NCBI GenBank assembly: GCA_026387315.1
Contig: JAPLLY010000015.1
Coordinates: 1 to 64,000, forward strand
DNA from: Candidatus Omnitrophota bacterium
GTDB taxonomy: Bacteria; Omnitrophota; Gorgyraeia; Gygaellales; Profunditerraquicolaceae
Reading direction: 5' to 3'
DNA: 64,000 bases
Below the pieces are notes generated by a model that did no database searches, was not told the origin of the DNA, and worked only from the letters and a program-made list of their open reading frames with translations. The translations under genes were made by a program, and so were the position numbers. Positions 15,448 to 24,752 of the stretch are shown one piece after another. Every line of letters starts with the position of its first letter. Position 1 is the stretch's first letter.

Positions 15448-16980
15448 ATGGTTTTAAAACCGGAAGAAGTTACCTCGATAATTAAGAAGGAGCTGGAGAA
15501 ATATCAATTCCGGCTGCGCACCGAATCTATTGGCACGGTAATTCAAGTTGGAGATACCATTGCCCGGGTTTACGGTCTGGATGATGTGATGATGGGTGAG
15601 TTGGTGGAGTTTTCAGGCGATATTATGGGGATGGTTTTAAATTTGGAAGAAGACAGCGCCGGAGTAGTAATTTTCGGCACGGATAATCCGGATAAAACTA
15701 TCCGGGAAGGTGATTTGGTTAAGCGCACGGGTAAAATTGTGCAAGTTCCGGTAGGAGAGGCTTTGGTGGGCAGAGTAGTTAATGGTTTGGGCCGGCCAAT
15801 TGACGGCAAAGGGCGGATTGATGCGCAGAAGTCCAGGCCGATAGAATCCAGCGCTCCGAATGTCATAGAAAGACAGCCGGTAAACCAGCCGCTGCAGACC
15901 GGAATTAAAGCTATTGACGCGATGACTCCTATTGGCCGCGGCCAGCGTGAATTGATTATCGGAGACCGCCAGACCGGAAAAACCGCTATTGCTATTGATA
16001 CGATCATTAACCAAAAAGGAAAAGATGTTTACTGTATTTATTGCGCGATTGGCCAGAAATTATCCAGCGTGGTGGCGGTCAACGAAGTGCTTAAAAAGTA
16101 TGGGGCGATGGAATATACCACCATTGTCAGCGCCTCCAGCCGGGCTTCGGCCAGCCTGCAATATCTTGCTCCTTATTCTGCTTGCGCCATGGCCGAAGAG
16201 TTTATGTATTCAGGAAAACATGTTTTAGTAATTTATGATGATCTGTCCAAGCACGCTCAAGCTTATCGGCAGTTATCCTTACTGCTTAGGCGCCCTCCGG
16301 GCAGGGAGGCTTATCCCGGGGATATTTTTTATTTGCATTCCCGGCTCCTGGAGCGTTCGGCCAAATTAAATGACGCCTTAGGCGCAGGCTCAATCACCGC
16401 TATTCCGATTGTGGAAACTCAAGCCGGAGATATCTCTAGCTATATTCCTACTAATGTTATTTCAATCACTGATGGCCAGATTTATCTGGAAAGTGATTTA
16501 TTTTACGCGGGTATCCGGCCGGCGGTGAACGTGGGATTGTCGGTTTCTCGCGTGGGAGGCAAGGCCCAGAGTCAAACCATGCGCCAGGTAGCTTCAAAGT
16601 TAAGATTAGATTTGGCGCAATACCGGGAACTGGTAACTTTTACTCAATTCGGAACGGATTTGGATAAGACCACCCGCGCGCAATTAACCCGCGGTGAAAG
16701 AATGGTGGAGGCTTTAAAGCAGGCGCAGTATGAGCCGCTGGAAGCAGTCAGGCAGGTAATTATTATTTACGCTGGTACTCATGGTTATTTGGATGATTTA
16801 GCGGTAGGCAGGATTAAACAATTTGAGCAGCAATTATATAAATTTATCGACGCGAAATTTCCGGAAATTCAGGCAGAGATAGTGTCAAAGAATGATTTAG
16901 ATTTAAGTCTAAAGAGTAAACTGGATATCCTGATTACTGATTTTAAGAAAGAATTTTTAGTACCGCCAAAAGTTCTATGA
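15448..16980 (+). CDS. atpA: ATP synthase F1 subunit alpha
   Basis: This 510-residue non-catalytic nucleotide-binding subunit has a full-length N-terminal beta-barrel. The P-loop is GDRQTGKT (about 170-177), followed by [14 protein letters not shown], and the alpha signature region includes [17 protein letters not shown]. Its arginine finger lies in that last segment. GGAAGGG precedes the ATG. It is followed by a palindromic repeat rather than directly by atpG. Confidence 0.95.
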   Translation: MVLKPEEVTSIIKKELEKYQFRLRTESIGTVIQVGDTIARVYGLDDVMMGELVEFSGDIMGMVLNLEEDSAGVVIFGTDNPDKTIREGDLVKRTGKIVQVPVGEALVGRVVNGLGRPIDGKGRIDAQKSRPIESSAPNVIERQPVNQPLQTGIKAIDAMTPIGRGQRELIIGDRQTGKTAIAIDTIINQKGKDVYCIYCAIGQKLSSVVAVNEVLKKYGAMEYTTIVSASSRASASLQYLAPYSACAMAEEFMYSGKHVLVIYDDLSKHAQAYRQLSLLLRRPPGREAYPGDIFYLHSRLLERSAKLNDALGAGSITAIPIVETQAGDISSYIPTNVISITDGQIYLESDLFYAGIRPAVNVGLSVSRVGGKAQSQTMRQVASKLRLDLAQYRELVTFTQFGTDLDKTTRAQLTRGERMVEALKQAQYEPLEAVRQVIIIYAGTHGYLDDLAVGRIKQFEQQLYKFIDAKFPEIQAEIVSKNDLDLSLKSKLDILITDFKKEFLVPPKVL

Positions 16981-16990
16981 AGTAAAACAC

Positions 16991-17042
16991 GGGGACGGTT
17001 CTATTTTTACTATTTTTAAATTTTAAAAATAGAACCGTCCCC
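16991..17042. repeat. GGGGACGGTTCT palindrome, copy 1
   Basis: GGGGACGGTTCTATTTTT and its exact reverse complement flank a short AT-rich loop between atpA and atpG. This is one of nine copies in the window. It interrupts the atp operon without breaking a gene and has no T-tract that would make it an obvious terminator. Confidence 0.9.
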
Positions 17043-17085
17043 TGATTTTAAAATATGTTATGGTTGTTAAGCCTTAGGGGGCTCA

Positions 17086-17940
17086 ATGCCGCAATCTATA
17101 AAACAGATAAAAAACCGTATTCGCAGCGTAGAAAATACCAAAAAGGTGACCGGCTCCATGCAGATGATTTCCGTGGCTAAGTTGAACCGGATTCAGGGGC
17201 AGCTGTTGGTTCTGCGGCCGTACGCTTTAAGATTGGAAAATCTTATGCATAATCTTGCCGGTTTAGCTGAAGAAAATTTATCCGAATATTTTAAAAAAGG
17301 ATCCGCCCAGGCGCCTGCCGCGCTTTGCCTGATTAGCTCGGATAGCGGATTGTGCGGAATGTATAATCAGAATGTCCTGGCTGCCGCGCAGGAATTTTTA
17401 GGAAAAAATAACTTTAAGAAAATAAAATTAATTTTAGTCGGCCAGAAAGGATTAAGTTATTTTAGGGCAAGCTCGCTGGAAATAGTGAATTCATATATCG
17501 GGTTAAACGCGAAATTTAAGCAGGATTTTTGCGATAAGCTTACATTAGAGTTAACTAATTTATTCTTAAGCGGGCAGGCGGGGTCGGTTTATCTGGCTTA
17601 TACTAGTTTTGAAAACTCCCTTACTCAGAAACCGGTTATTGAACAGTTGTTAAACATCCAGTCAAGGATAGTTCAACCGATAGAGTATATCGCTGAACCG
17701 GATTTAAAAAGTATACTGGAGGATTTAGTTCCGCGGTATCTTAAGATTAAAATGCAGCTGGTTTTATTAGAGGCGTTTACTTCCGAACATGCTGCCAGGA
17801 CGGTGTCGATGAAGACAGCCACGGATAATGCTAAAGACCTTTTAGAAGGCTTGGTGCTTTTTAGAAATAAGGTTAGGCAGGCGGGGATTACTCAGGACAT
17901 TTTAGAGATTACTTCATCAGCGGAAGCATTGAGGGGATAA
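17086..17940 (+). CDS. atpG: ATP synthase F1 subunit gamma
   Basis: This 284-residue central rotor shaft has long N- and C-terminal helices. The N-terminus is IKQIKNRIRSVENTKKVTGSMQMISVAKL. The C-terminus AARTVSMKTATDNAKDLLE is the gamma signature. The middle Rossmann-like domain begins LCLISSDSGLCGMYN. AGGGGG lies five bases before the ATG. Confidence 0.94.
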   Translation: MPQSIKQIKNRIRSVENTKKVTGSMQMISVAKLNRIQGQLLVLRPYALRLENLMHNLAGLAEENLSEYFKKGSAQAPAALCLISSDSGLCGMYNQNVLAAAQEFLGKNNFKKIKLILVGQKGLSYFRASSLEIVNSYIGLNAKFKQDFCDKLTLELTNLFLSGQAGSVYLAYTSFENSLTQKPVIEQLLNIQSRIVQPIEYIAEPDLKSILEDLVPRYLKIKMQLVLLEAFTSEHAARTVSMKTATDNAKDLLEGLVLFRNKVRQAGITQDILEITSSAEALRG

Positions 17941-17965
17941 TAGCATACTGTTATATTATTATTAA

Positions 17966-19381
<1,416 letters not shown>

Positions 19382-19382
19382 A

Positions 19383-19631
19383 ATGGTTAAAACTTTCCAA
19401 GTGGGTATTTACTCTACTGATCAAACCCTGTATGAGGGAGAAGCGATTTCCCTGATCGTGCCTTCAGCATCAGGTTTTTTGGGCGTTTTAGCGGATCATG
19501 CCCCCCTGGTGGCTAAGCTAGCGGGAGGTAAGATTACCATACGTACCCGCCAAGGAAATACCATCGTAATCTACTCACGCTCAAGCGGATTTCTTGAAGT
19601 TCTAAAAAATCAAGTTACACTGCTTTTATAA
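19383..19631 (+). CDS. atpC: ATP synthase F1 subunit epsilon, short form
   Basis: This 82-residue protein contains only the N-terminal beta-sandwich of epsilon (VPSASGFLGVLADHAPLVAKL is the family signature). The usual subunit is about 130-140 residues and has a C-terminal two-helix domain that inhibits ATP hydrolysis. Here the protein stops after KNQVTLLL. A palindromic repeat begins seven bases after the stop, so the tail could have been lost by repeat insertion or could be naturally absent, as in some other lineages. Confidence 0.88.
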   Translation: MVKTFQVGIYSTDQTLYEGEAISLIVPSASGFLGVLADHAPLVAKLAGGKITIRTRQGNTIVIYSRSSGFLEVLKNQVTLLL

Positions 19632-19637
19632 AATCAA

Positions 19638-19751
19638 GGGGAGGAGTTCTATTTTTCCCGAAAAACATGGGGACGGTTCTATTTTTTACTATTTTTAAAT
19701 ATGAAAAAATAGAACCGTCCCCACGATTCTTGAAAAATAGAACTCCTCCCC
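19638..19751. repeat. Nested palindromes: GGGGACGGTTCT copy 2 inside a related palindrome
   Basis: An outer pair, GGGGAGGAGTTCTATTTTT from 19638 and its complement ending at 19751, encloses a complete GGGGACGGTTCT palindrome at 19669-19722. Inner and outer arms are relatives that differ at a few bases. This looks like one element inserted into the loop of another. Confidence 0.85.
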
Positions 19752-19778
19752 TTTGTTTTAAAATAGGAAATAAAACGT

Positions 19779-19812
19779 TTGACAAGAACAGTTTTTGTGA
19801 TAATATTCACAA
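19779..19812 (+). promoter_or_regulatory. Hydrogenase promoter with Rex-type operator on the -10
   Basis: TTGACA (19779-19784) and TAATAT (19801-19806) have a 16-bp spacer. The -10 is the centre of TTGTGA-TAATAT-TCACAA (19795-19812), whose arms are perfectly inverted. TTGTGA-n6-TCACAA is the recognised Rex operator form, and a rex gene lies about 6.3 kb downstream at 26141. Binding here would block the polymerase, with release when NADH is high. Confidence 0.7.
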
Positions 19813-19832
19813 TATACAATTTATATCCGTAA

Positions 19833-19899
19833 ACCCCGTTAGAGGCAGGACGCCAGAGGCGTCCGACGGTTGCCTTCGGCAACCTGCCTCTAACGGGGT
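19833..19899 (+). repeat. Three-way-junction palindrome in the hyd leader
   Basis: The outer stem ACCCCGTTAGAGGCAGG (19833-19849) pairs perfectly with 19883-19899. Inside are two perfect hairpins, GGACGCC/GGCGTCC (19848-19864) and GGTTGCC/GGCAACC (19868-19884). It lies in the 5' UTR between the Rex-type promoter and hydB. It may be a mobile repeat or a functional RNA fold. Confidence 0.8.
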
Positions 19900-19923
19900 A
19901 AACTTGTAAATAAATTTCTCCCC

Positions 19924-20958
19924 ATGCAGCATTTTGTTATACTTGCGAAAAAAGATTTAGACGCGTTTATCAGCGCGTTAGCGCAATCTCAAAAAGTGGT
20001 TGCTCCGGTTGCCCGGGGGTATAATAATTTCTCTTTTGGCGAAGTTTCATCGGCAAAAGATGTTGCCCTTAAGTATATCCCTACCATTTTACCTCCCAAA
20101 AAATATTTTCTTCCTACTCAGGAAACCATAACTGCTTATAATAAACGCCAGAATACGTTAAATGCTATTCTAGAATATGAAAAGATGGTTATTTTTGGCG
20201 TACATACCTGTGATCTGGCTGGCATACAATGCCTGAATATGGTTTTTGCGGATAAGCCTAAAGATATTAACTATATTATACGCAAGAATAAAATTGCGAT
20301 TATTGGTTTAGAGTGCAATGATTATTGTGATGAATATGCCAGTTGTTGTGTTGTGGGCAATCATTTACCCAACGGTGGTTATGATTTATTTTTTACTGAT
20401 TTAGGAGATGTTTTTATTGTGCACATTAATACCATGCTGGGGGATGAGTTAGTAAGTAAAGCGTCAGTTTTTAAGCCTGCGGACGCCAAGATGCTCAAGG
20501 CGCTTGAATCTTTGCGCCAAATGAAGCGTTCTATTTTTAAAGATGAGGTTAACGTAAAACACGAAAACCTTAAAGTCCTTTTTGATTGTTCATTGAATAG
20601 TAAAGTTTGGGAAGATTTGAATAAGCGTTGTGTTGTTTGTGGTAATTGCACCAATGTTTGCCCGACTTGTTATTGTTTTGATATTATTGATGAGCCGAAT
20701 CTTGATTTAAATACCGGAGCCCGATACCGGCGTTGGGATTCATGTCAAAATGAACCATTTGCTAAGGTGGCGGGTAATGAGAATTTCCGCAAAGAACGCG
20801 GCCAACGCCAGCGTCATCGCTATATGCGTAAGTTTAAATATCCGGTTGATAAATATAGCCGTTATTTTTGTACTGGTTGTGGCAGGTGTTCGCGTGCTTG
20901 CATGGCGAATATTAAACTTAAAGAAACAATTAATGATTTAGCGAAAGAAGCCAAATGA
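19924..20958 (+). CDS. hydB: Cytosolic [NiFe] hydrogenase beta subunit (Fe-S)
   Basis: This 344-residue iron-sulfur protein passes electrons between the hydrogenase module and the flavin subunit in group 3b enzymes. Two C-terminal ferredoxin-like clusters are visible: CVVCGNCTNVCPTC (from about 238) and CTGCGRCSRAC (about 320). Additional cysteines lie in HTCDLAGIQC and ECNDYCDEYASCC. Gene order B-G-D-A matches archaeal sulfhydrogenase operons. There is no clear Shine-Dalgarno before the ATG. It overlaps the next gene by ATGA at 20955-20958. Confidence 0.88.
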   Translation: MQHFVILAKKDLDAFISALAQSQKVVAPVARGYNNFSFGEVSSAKDVALKYIPTILPPKKYFLPTQETITAYNKRQNTLNAILEYEKMVIFGVHTCDLAGIQCLNMVFADKPKDINYIIRKNKIAIIGLECNDYCDEYASCCVVGNHLPNGGYDLFFTDLGDVFIVHINTMLGDELVSKASVFKPADAKMLKALESLRQMKRSIFKDEVNVKHENLKVLFDCSLNSKVWEDLNKRCVVCGNCTNVCPTCYCFDIIDEPNLDLNTGARYRRWDSCQNEPFAKVAGNENFRKERGQRQRHRYMRKFKYPVDKYSRYFCTGCGRCSRACMANIKLKETINDLAKEAK

Positions 20959-21791
20959 AACGTATTGAATTAAAAGAGTCAGAATATATTGTCATGCCGG
21001 CTAAGATTCTTGAGGCGCGCATGATGACTGCCCAAGAAAAATATTTCAAGATTGCTTTAGAGGAAGGAATCAGCCTCGATCATGAGCCGGGGCAGTTTGT
21101 GATGATTTCTCTTTTAGGCATCGGAGAGGCGCCCATATCCATTTCTTCTTCGCCCACTAAGCGCAGTTATTTTGAGTTGGTAGTGCGCAATGCCGGCAAA
21201 GTAACTAATGCTTTGCATAAAATGGAGGCAGGGGATTCCTTGGGGATTCGCGGGCCTTTTGGGCGCGGATTTCCGGTGCAGATATTAGAAGGTAATGACC
21301 TTCTATTTGTAGCGGGTGGATTGGGAATCGTGCCCTTGCGTTCGTTGATTAACTTTGTAATTGATAATCGCCGTGATTTCGGCAAAGTGCACATTCTTCT
21401 GGGTTGTAAGAAACCCGCGGACCTGCTTTTTGCCAATGAGATCAAGGAGTGGGGCAAGAGGCTGGATGTTAACTTCAATTGTACGGTGGATAAAGCCGAT
21501 CCTGATTGGAAAGGCAATATTGGCTTAATTACTTCGCTTATCCCCGGAGTGAATCTTAATCCCAAGAGAACCTTCGCGGTAGTGGTTGGCCCGCCGATTA
21601 TGTATAAGTTTGTTTTAATTGAAATACTCAAGAAACAGATTCCTGAAAAACAGATTTACGTGTCTTTAGAAAGGCATATGAAATGTGGTATTGGAAAATG
21701 CGGCCATTGCCAGATCGCGCAATATTATTGTTGTAAGGATGGCCCGGTATTTTCATACGATCAAATTAAAGGTAACCCAGAAGCTTTATAA
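20955..21791 (+). CDS. hydG: Hydrogenase gamma subunit, FAD/NAD(P)-binding
   Basis: This 278-residue ferredoxin-reductase-type subunit has an FAD-binding barrel (PGQFVMISLLGIGEAPISIS, about 40-60) and an NAD(P) domain (FVAGGLGIVPLRSL). A C-terminal [2Fe-2S] motif reads ERHMKCGIGKCGHC...YCCKDGPVF. It carries electrons between NAD(P)H and the Fe-S subunit. The symbol follows the sulfhydrogenase naming and is not the radical-SAM maturase HydG encoded at 26781. Confidence 0.88.
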   Translation: MKRIELKESEYIVMPAKILEARMMTAQEKYFKIALEEGISLDHEPGQFVMISLLGIGEAPISISSSPTKRSYFELVVRNAGKVTNALHKMEAGDSLGIRGPFGRGFPVQILEGNDLLFVAGGLGIVPLRSLINFVIDNRRDFGKVHILLGCKKPADLLFANEIKEWGKRLDVNFNCTVDKADPDWKGNIGLITSLIPGVNLNPKRTFAVVVGPPIMYKFVLIEILKKQIPEKQIYVSLERHMKCGIGKCGHCQIAQYYCCKDGPVFSYDQIKGNPEAL

Positions 21792-21800
21792 TACAATAGT

Positions 21801-22532
21801 ATGCGTAAACCTAAAGTTGCATTCTTTGATTTTTCATCTTGTGAAGGCTGCCAGCTGCAAGTGGCTAACTTCGGCGAAGCGCTTTTAGATATCCTTGGCC
21901 TGATTGATGTGGTCATGTTTCGTGAAGCGATGTCTGAAAAAAGTGATGATTATGACGTGGCGATTGTTGAGGGCAGTATTACAACTTCCCATGACCTAGA
22001 AAGGATTAAGAAGATTCGCGCTACCGCTAAAGTTTTGATTGCTTATGGATCTTGCGCTACTATCGGCGGGATTAATGGGATGAAGAATAATTTTGATCTT
22101 GAAGATATCAAGAAATACGTCTATAAGAATGCCGCTAAATATTTTGAATCTATTCCCACGCATCCATTACATCAGATAATTAAAGTTGATTACTATCTAC
22201 ACGGTTGCCCGGTTTATCAGCCGGAATTCGTAAAAGTTTTAAAATGCGCCTTAGCCGGCCTAGCATATGTTGTGCCGGATTATGCGGTTTGTGCCGAATG
22301 CCGTTTTAACGAAAATGTCTGTATGTATGATAAGGGGGTTACTTGCCTGGGGCCGGTGACTCGCGCTGGATGCAACTCTTGGTGTATTAATAATGGCAAT
22401 ATCTGTTATGGCTGCCGCGGGATGCTCAGTAATCCCGCTAAAGATGGGCAGATGGACATCTTGAAAAAATATAATATTTCTTTAGATTGGGTTGAGAATA
22501 AAATGAATATGTATAATAAGCCACGGGAGTAA
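21801..22532 (+). CDS. hydD: [NiFe] hydrogenase small (delta) subunit
   Basis: This 243-residue subunit carries the Fe-S relay next to the active site. The proximal-cluster cysteines begin at C14 and C17 (SSCEGCQLQ). Later ones lie in YGSCATIGG and LHGCPV, and the C-terminal clusters are supplied by VCAECRFNENVC, CLGPVTRAGC and NICYGCRG. There is no signal peptide, consistent with a cytoplasmic bidirectional enzyme. It is nine bases from hydG and five from hydA. Confidence 0.9.
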   Translation: MRKPKVAFFDFSSCEGCQLQVANFGEALLDILGLIDVVMFREAMSEKSDDYDVAIVEGSITTSHDLERIKKIRATAKVLIAYGSCATIGGINGMKNNFDLEDIKKYVYKNAAKYFESIPTHPLHQIIKVDYYLHGCPVYQPEFVKVLKCALAGLAYVVPDYAVCAECRFNENVCMYDKGVTCLGPVTRAGCNSWCINNGNICYGCRGMLSNPAKDGQMDILKKYNISLDWVENKMNMYNKPRE

Positions 22533-22537
22533 TGTAA

Positions 22538-23863
22538 ATGAGCAAAAACATCAAGGTTAATGTCGAATATTTGACCCGCGTAGAGGGCCATGGCAATATC
22601 GTGGTGAATGTGAAGAACGGCAAACTTGAGGAATGCCGTTTAGATATTGTTGAATCTCCCCGATTTTTCGAAGGGATGCTGCGCGGCCGTTCGATCTTTG
22701 AGGCCCAGCATATTACTTCACGTATCTGCGGTATCTGCGCTTGCGGGCATACCCTGGCTTCTATCCAGGCGGCCGAGGATGCCTTAGGATTTATCCCTTC
22801 AGAGCAAACGATCAAGTTGCGCAAGTTTCTTCTGCATCTGGAGAATCTGGATAGCCATATCTTACATATTTATTTATTGGTTGCCCCGGATCTTTTGGGA
22901 GTAAAAAGTTTTGTTCCTTTAATTGAAACACATAATACGGTTGTGCGCAGGGCGTTACGCATGAAAAAGGAATGTAATGATGTTTGTGATATTCTGGTTG
23001 GGCGCCACGTGCATCCGATCTCCTGTATTGTCGGCGGGTTTACCAAGCTCCCGCGGGAAAAAGATTTGCTCCGTATGCTCAACATTTTAATTGGCCTGCG
23101 TCCGGATATGGAAGCGACTTTAGAGTTAGCCAAGGCCCTTAAATTTCCACAGTTTAGCCGTGAAACTGAATATGTGAGCCTGGTTAATGATAGCAGTGAA
23201 TATCCGATGCTTTCAGGAGACTTAGGCTCAACTGATGGATTGCGAATGGCTAAAAAAGACTACCGTAAACTTACCAACGAATTTGTAGTTAGCCATTCTA
23301 GCGCTAAACACACCAAGGCTACTCGGCAATCTTATGCGGTTGGGGCGCTGGCGCGTTTTAATCTTAACCAGCATAAACTTCATCCCAAGGCTAAAGAAGC
23401 AGCTAAGGCTTTGGGGATGAAACCAATAGTAACTAACCCATACTTAAATACTGCTGCCCAGCTGATTGAATGTGTGCATTCGCTGGAGGATGCTATTGAG
23501 ATCTTGGAAAGGCTTAAAGATAAAGGTGTGGATTATTCCCAGGAGATTGTGGTGGGCTTAAATGAACGGGGTACTATTCCAGTTAAGGCGGGTTGCGGCA
23601 TTGGGGCAGTTGAAGTTCCCAGAGGAATTCTATTCCATGAATATGAAATTGATAATCAAGGTAAGATTGTCAACGCTAATTGCGTTATTCCTACCGGGCA
23701 GAATTTGAATAATATCGAACATGATATGGCCTCATTAGTTCCTCAAATACTTGATAAGAGCCAAGAAGAGATTACTCTCCTGCTGGAGATGCTGGTACGC
23801 GCTTATGACCCGTGTATCTCCTGCTCCGCGCATTTTTTGAATGTCAAATTTGTTGGCCGGTAA
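22538..23863 (+). CDS. hydA: [NiFe] hydrogenase large (alpha) subunit
   Basis: This 441-residue catalytic subunit binds the Ni-Fe centre through the L1 motif RICGICACGH (C64, C67) and the L2 motif DPCISCSAH (C426, C429, H432). Motifs and gene neighbours place it in group 3b (bifunctional NAD(P)-linked) by recognition, not by a tree. Nine residues follow H432 and would be the tail removed by the maturation protease encoded next. Its 3' end overlaps that protease gene by 23 bases. Confidence 0.92.
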   Translation: MSKNIKVNVEYLTRVEGHGNIVVNVKNGKLEECRLDIVESPRFFEGMLRGRSIFEAQHITSRICGICACGHTLASIQAAEDALGFIPSEQTIKLRKFLLHLENLDSHILHIYLLVAPDLLGVKSFVPLIETHNTVVRRALRMKKECNDVCDILVGRHVHPISCIVGGFTKLPREKDLLRMLNILIGLRPDMEATLELAKALKFPQFSRETEYVSLVNDSSEYPMLSGDLGSTDGLRMAKKDYRKLTNEFVVSHSSAKHTKATRQSYAVGALARFNLNQHKLHPKAKEAAKALGMKPIVTNPYLNTAAQLIECVHSLEDAIEILERLKDKGVDYSQEIVVGLNERGTIPVKAGCGIGAVEVPRGILFHEYEIDNQGKIVNANCVIPTGQNLNNIEHDMASLVPQILDKSQEEITLLLEMLVRAYDPCISCSAHFLNVKFVGR

Positions 23864-24422
23864 TACTGGCTCAGTAACCAATCTTTTAACTCCCCAAGAA
23901 TTTTCTCACACACTGATTATCACTGTAGGTAATTGTTTTCGCGCTGATGATGGAGTGGGGCCATATATCGCCTCTGGTCTAAAACCGAGCGTTAAGCTTT
24001 CGGTGATTGACGCCGGATCTACTCCGGGAAATATCATTGATCAGGCGATAAAGTTATTTGCGCAGCAGGAGGCCTTACTTGAGAGGCCGGTACGCGCCTC
24101 TGCGCGGCACCCGGCCTTATCTGAGAGGCCGGTACGCGCCTCTGCGCAGAGGATTATCTTTATTGATGCGGCGGATTTTGGGGGAGCGCCCGGAGAATTG
24201 CGCCTCATTGATGCCGAACATATTCCCGAGTCAACTTTAAGCACGCACAGTATGCCATTGCCGGTGATTAGCCGTATTTTGTATGAAGATACTCAGGCCG
24301 AGATTTATTTTATCGGTATTCAGCCTAAAAGCGTAGAACATAAAGATGGCCTTTCTAAAGAGGTAAGTTCTACTGCCGACGCGCTGATTAAGCATATTAA
24401 TCAGGAGTTTAAGGATGCATGA
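23841..24422 (+). CDS. Hydrogenase maturation protease with repeat insertion
   Basis: This 193-residue HycI/HyaD-type endopeptidase trims the C-terminus of the large subunit after Ni insertion. Family motifs are TVGNCFRADDGVGPY (Ni-recognition acidic residue), IDAGSTPGN and IFIDAADFGGAPGE. About 28 extra residues are inserted at positions 77-104, as two copies of a 14-residue unit containing ERPVRASA. They are encoded by a 42-bp tandem repeat at 24071-24149. The insertion lies between a helix and a strand and keeps the frame. The start at 23841 inside hydA is the only in-frame ATG that fits. Confidence 0.85.
   Translation: MSNLLAGNTGSVTNLLTPQEFSHTLIITVGNCFRADDGVGPYIASGLKPSVKLSVIDAGSTPGNIIDQAIKLFAQQEALLERPVRASARHPALSERPVRASAQRIIFIDAADFGGAPGELRLIDAEHIPESTLSTHSMPLPVISRILYEDTQAEIYFIGIQPKSVEHKDGLSKEVSSTADALIKHINQEFKDA
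24071..24149 (+). repeat. In-frame 42-bp tandem repeat inside the protease gene
   Basis: Two units start at 24071 and 24113 and differ at only a few bases. Each contains the near-palindrome AGAGGCCGGTACGCGCCTCT. The period is 14 codons, so the frame is unaffected. It resembles palindromic elements that insert into coding sequence. Confidence 0.85.
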
Positions 24423-24660
24423 AATTCATTTTCTGGAGGATTTATTTAAAGATATCCTACATCATCTTAGCCAGCATAATGCCAAAAATGTAACGCAGGT
24501 GTTTTTGGAATTAGGCGAGTTTACTGAGATTAATGAGGAGTGCTTAAGGTTTTTCTTTAAAGAAAAATCTCAAGGCTCAGCATTAGAGAATGCTTTATTC
24601 AGTATAAAACATATTCCGCAACAGCGCGTTTTGCGCCTGGTTTCATTTGATTATGATTAA
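24415..24660 (+). CDS. hypA: HypA-like protein lacking the zinc-finger domain
   Basis: This 81-residue protein starts MHEIHFLEDLF, matching the MHE Ni-binding N-terminus of HypA, and continues with VFLELGEFTEINEECLRFFF. HypA is normally about 115 residues, with two CxxC motifs in the second half. Here the protein stops after the position where that domain begins (KHIPQQRVLRLVSFDYD), and the other frames offer no CxxC pair. It overlaps the protease gene by eight bases. It could be a degraded HypA or a short specialised nickel chaperone. Confidence 0.6.
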   Translation: MHEIHFLEDLFKDILHHLSQHNAKNVTQVFLELGEFTEINEECLRFFFKEKSQGSALENALFSIKHIPQQRVLRLVSFDYD

Positions 24661-24687
24661 ATTGAAAATTTTCTCTAATGGAAACAA

Positions 24688-24731
24688 GGGGACGGTTCTG
24701 TTTTTTATATATAAAAAACAGAACCGTCCCC
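24688..24731. repeat. GGGGACGGTTCT palindrome, copy 3
   Basis: GGGGACGGTTCTGTTTTTTA is followed by its complement, with almost no loop. It lies between hypA and the hypC-hydE fusion gene. It differs from copies 1 and 2 by a compensated A-T to G-C pair after the core. Confidence 0.9.
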
Positions 24732-24752
24732 TAGATTCTAATTAATATTTGT

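Noticed and set aside
19667-19909. 80-residue ORF across 19667-19909 and its antisense counterpart
   Set aside because: It spans two palindromic repeats and the hyd promoter. The peptide is a translation of repeats.
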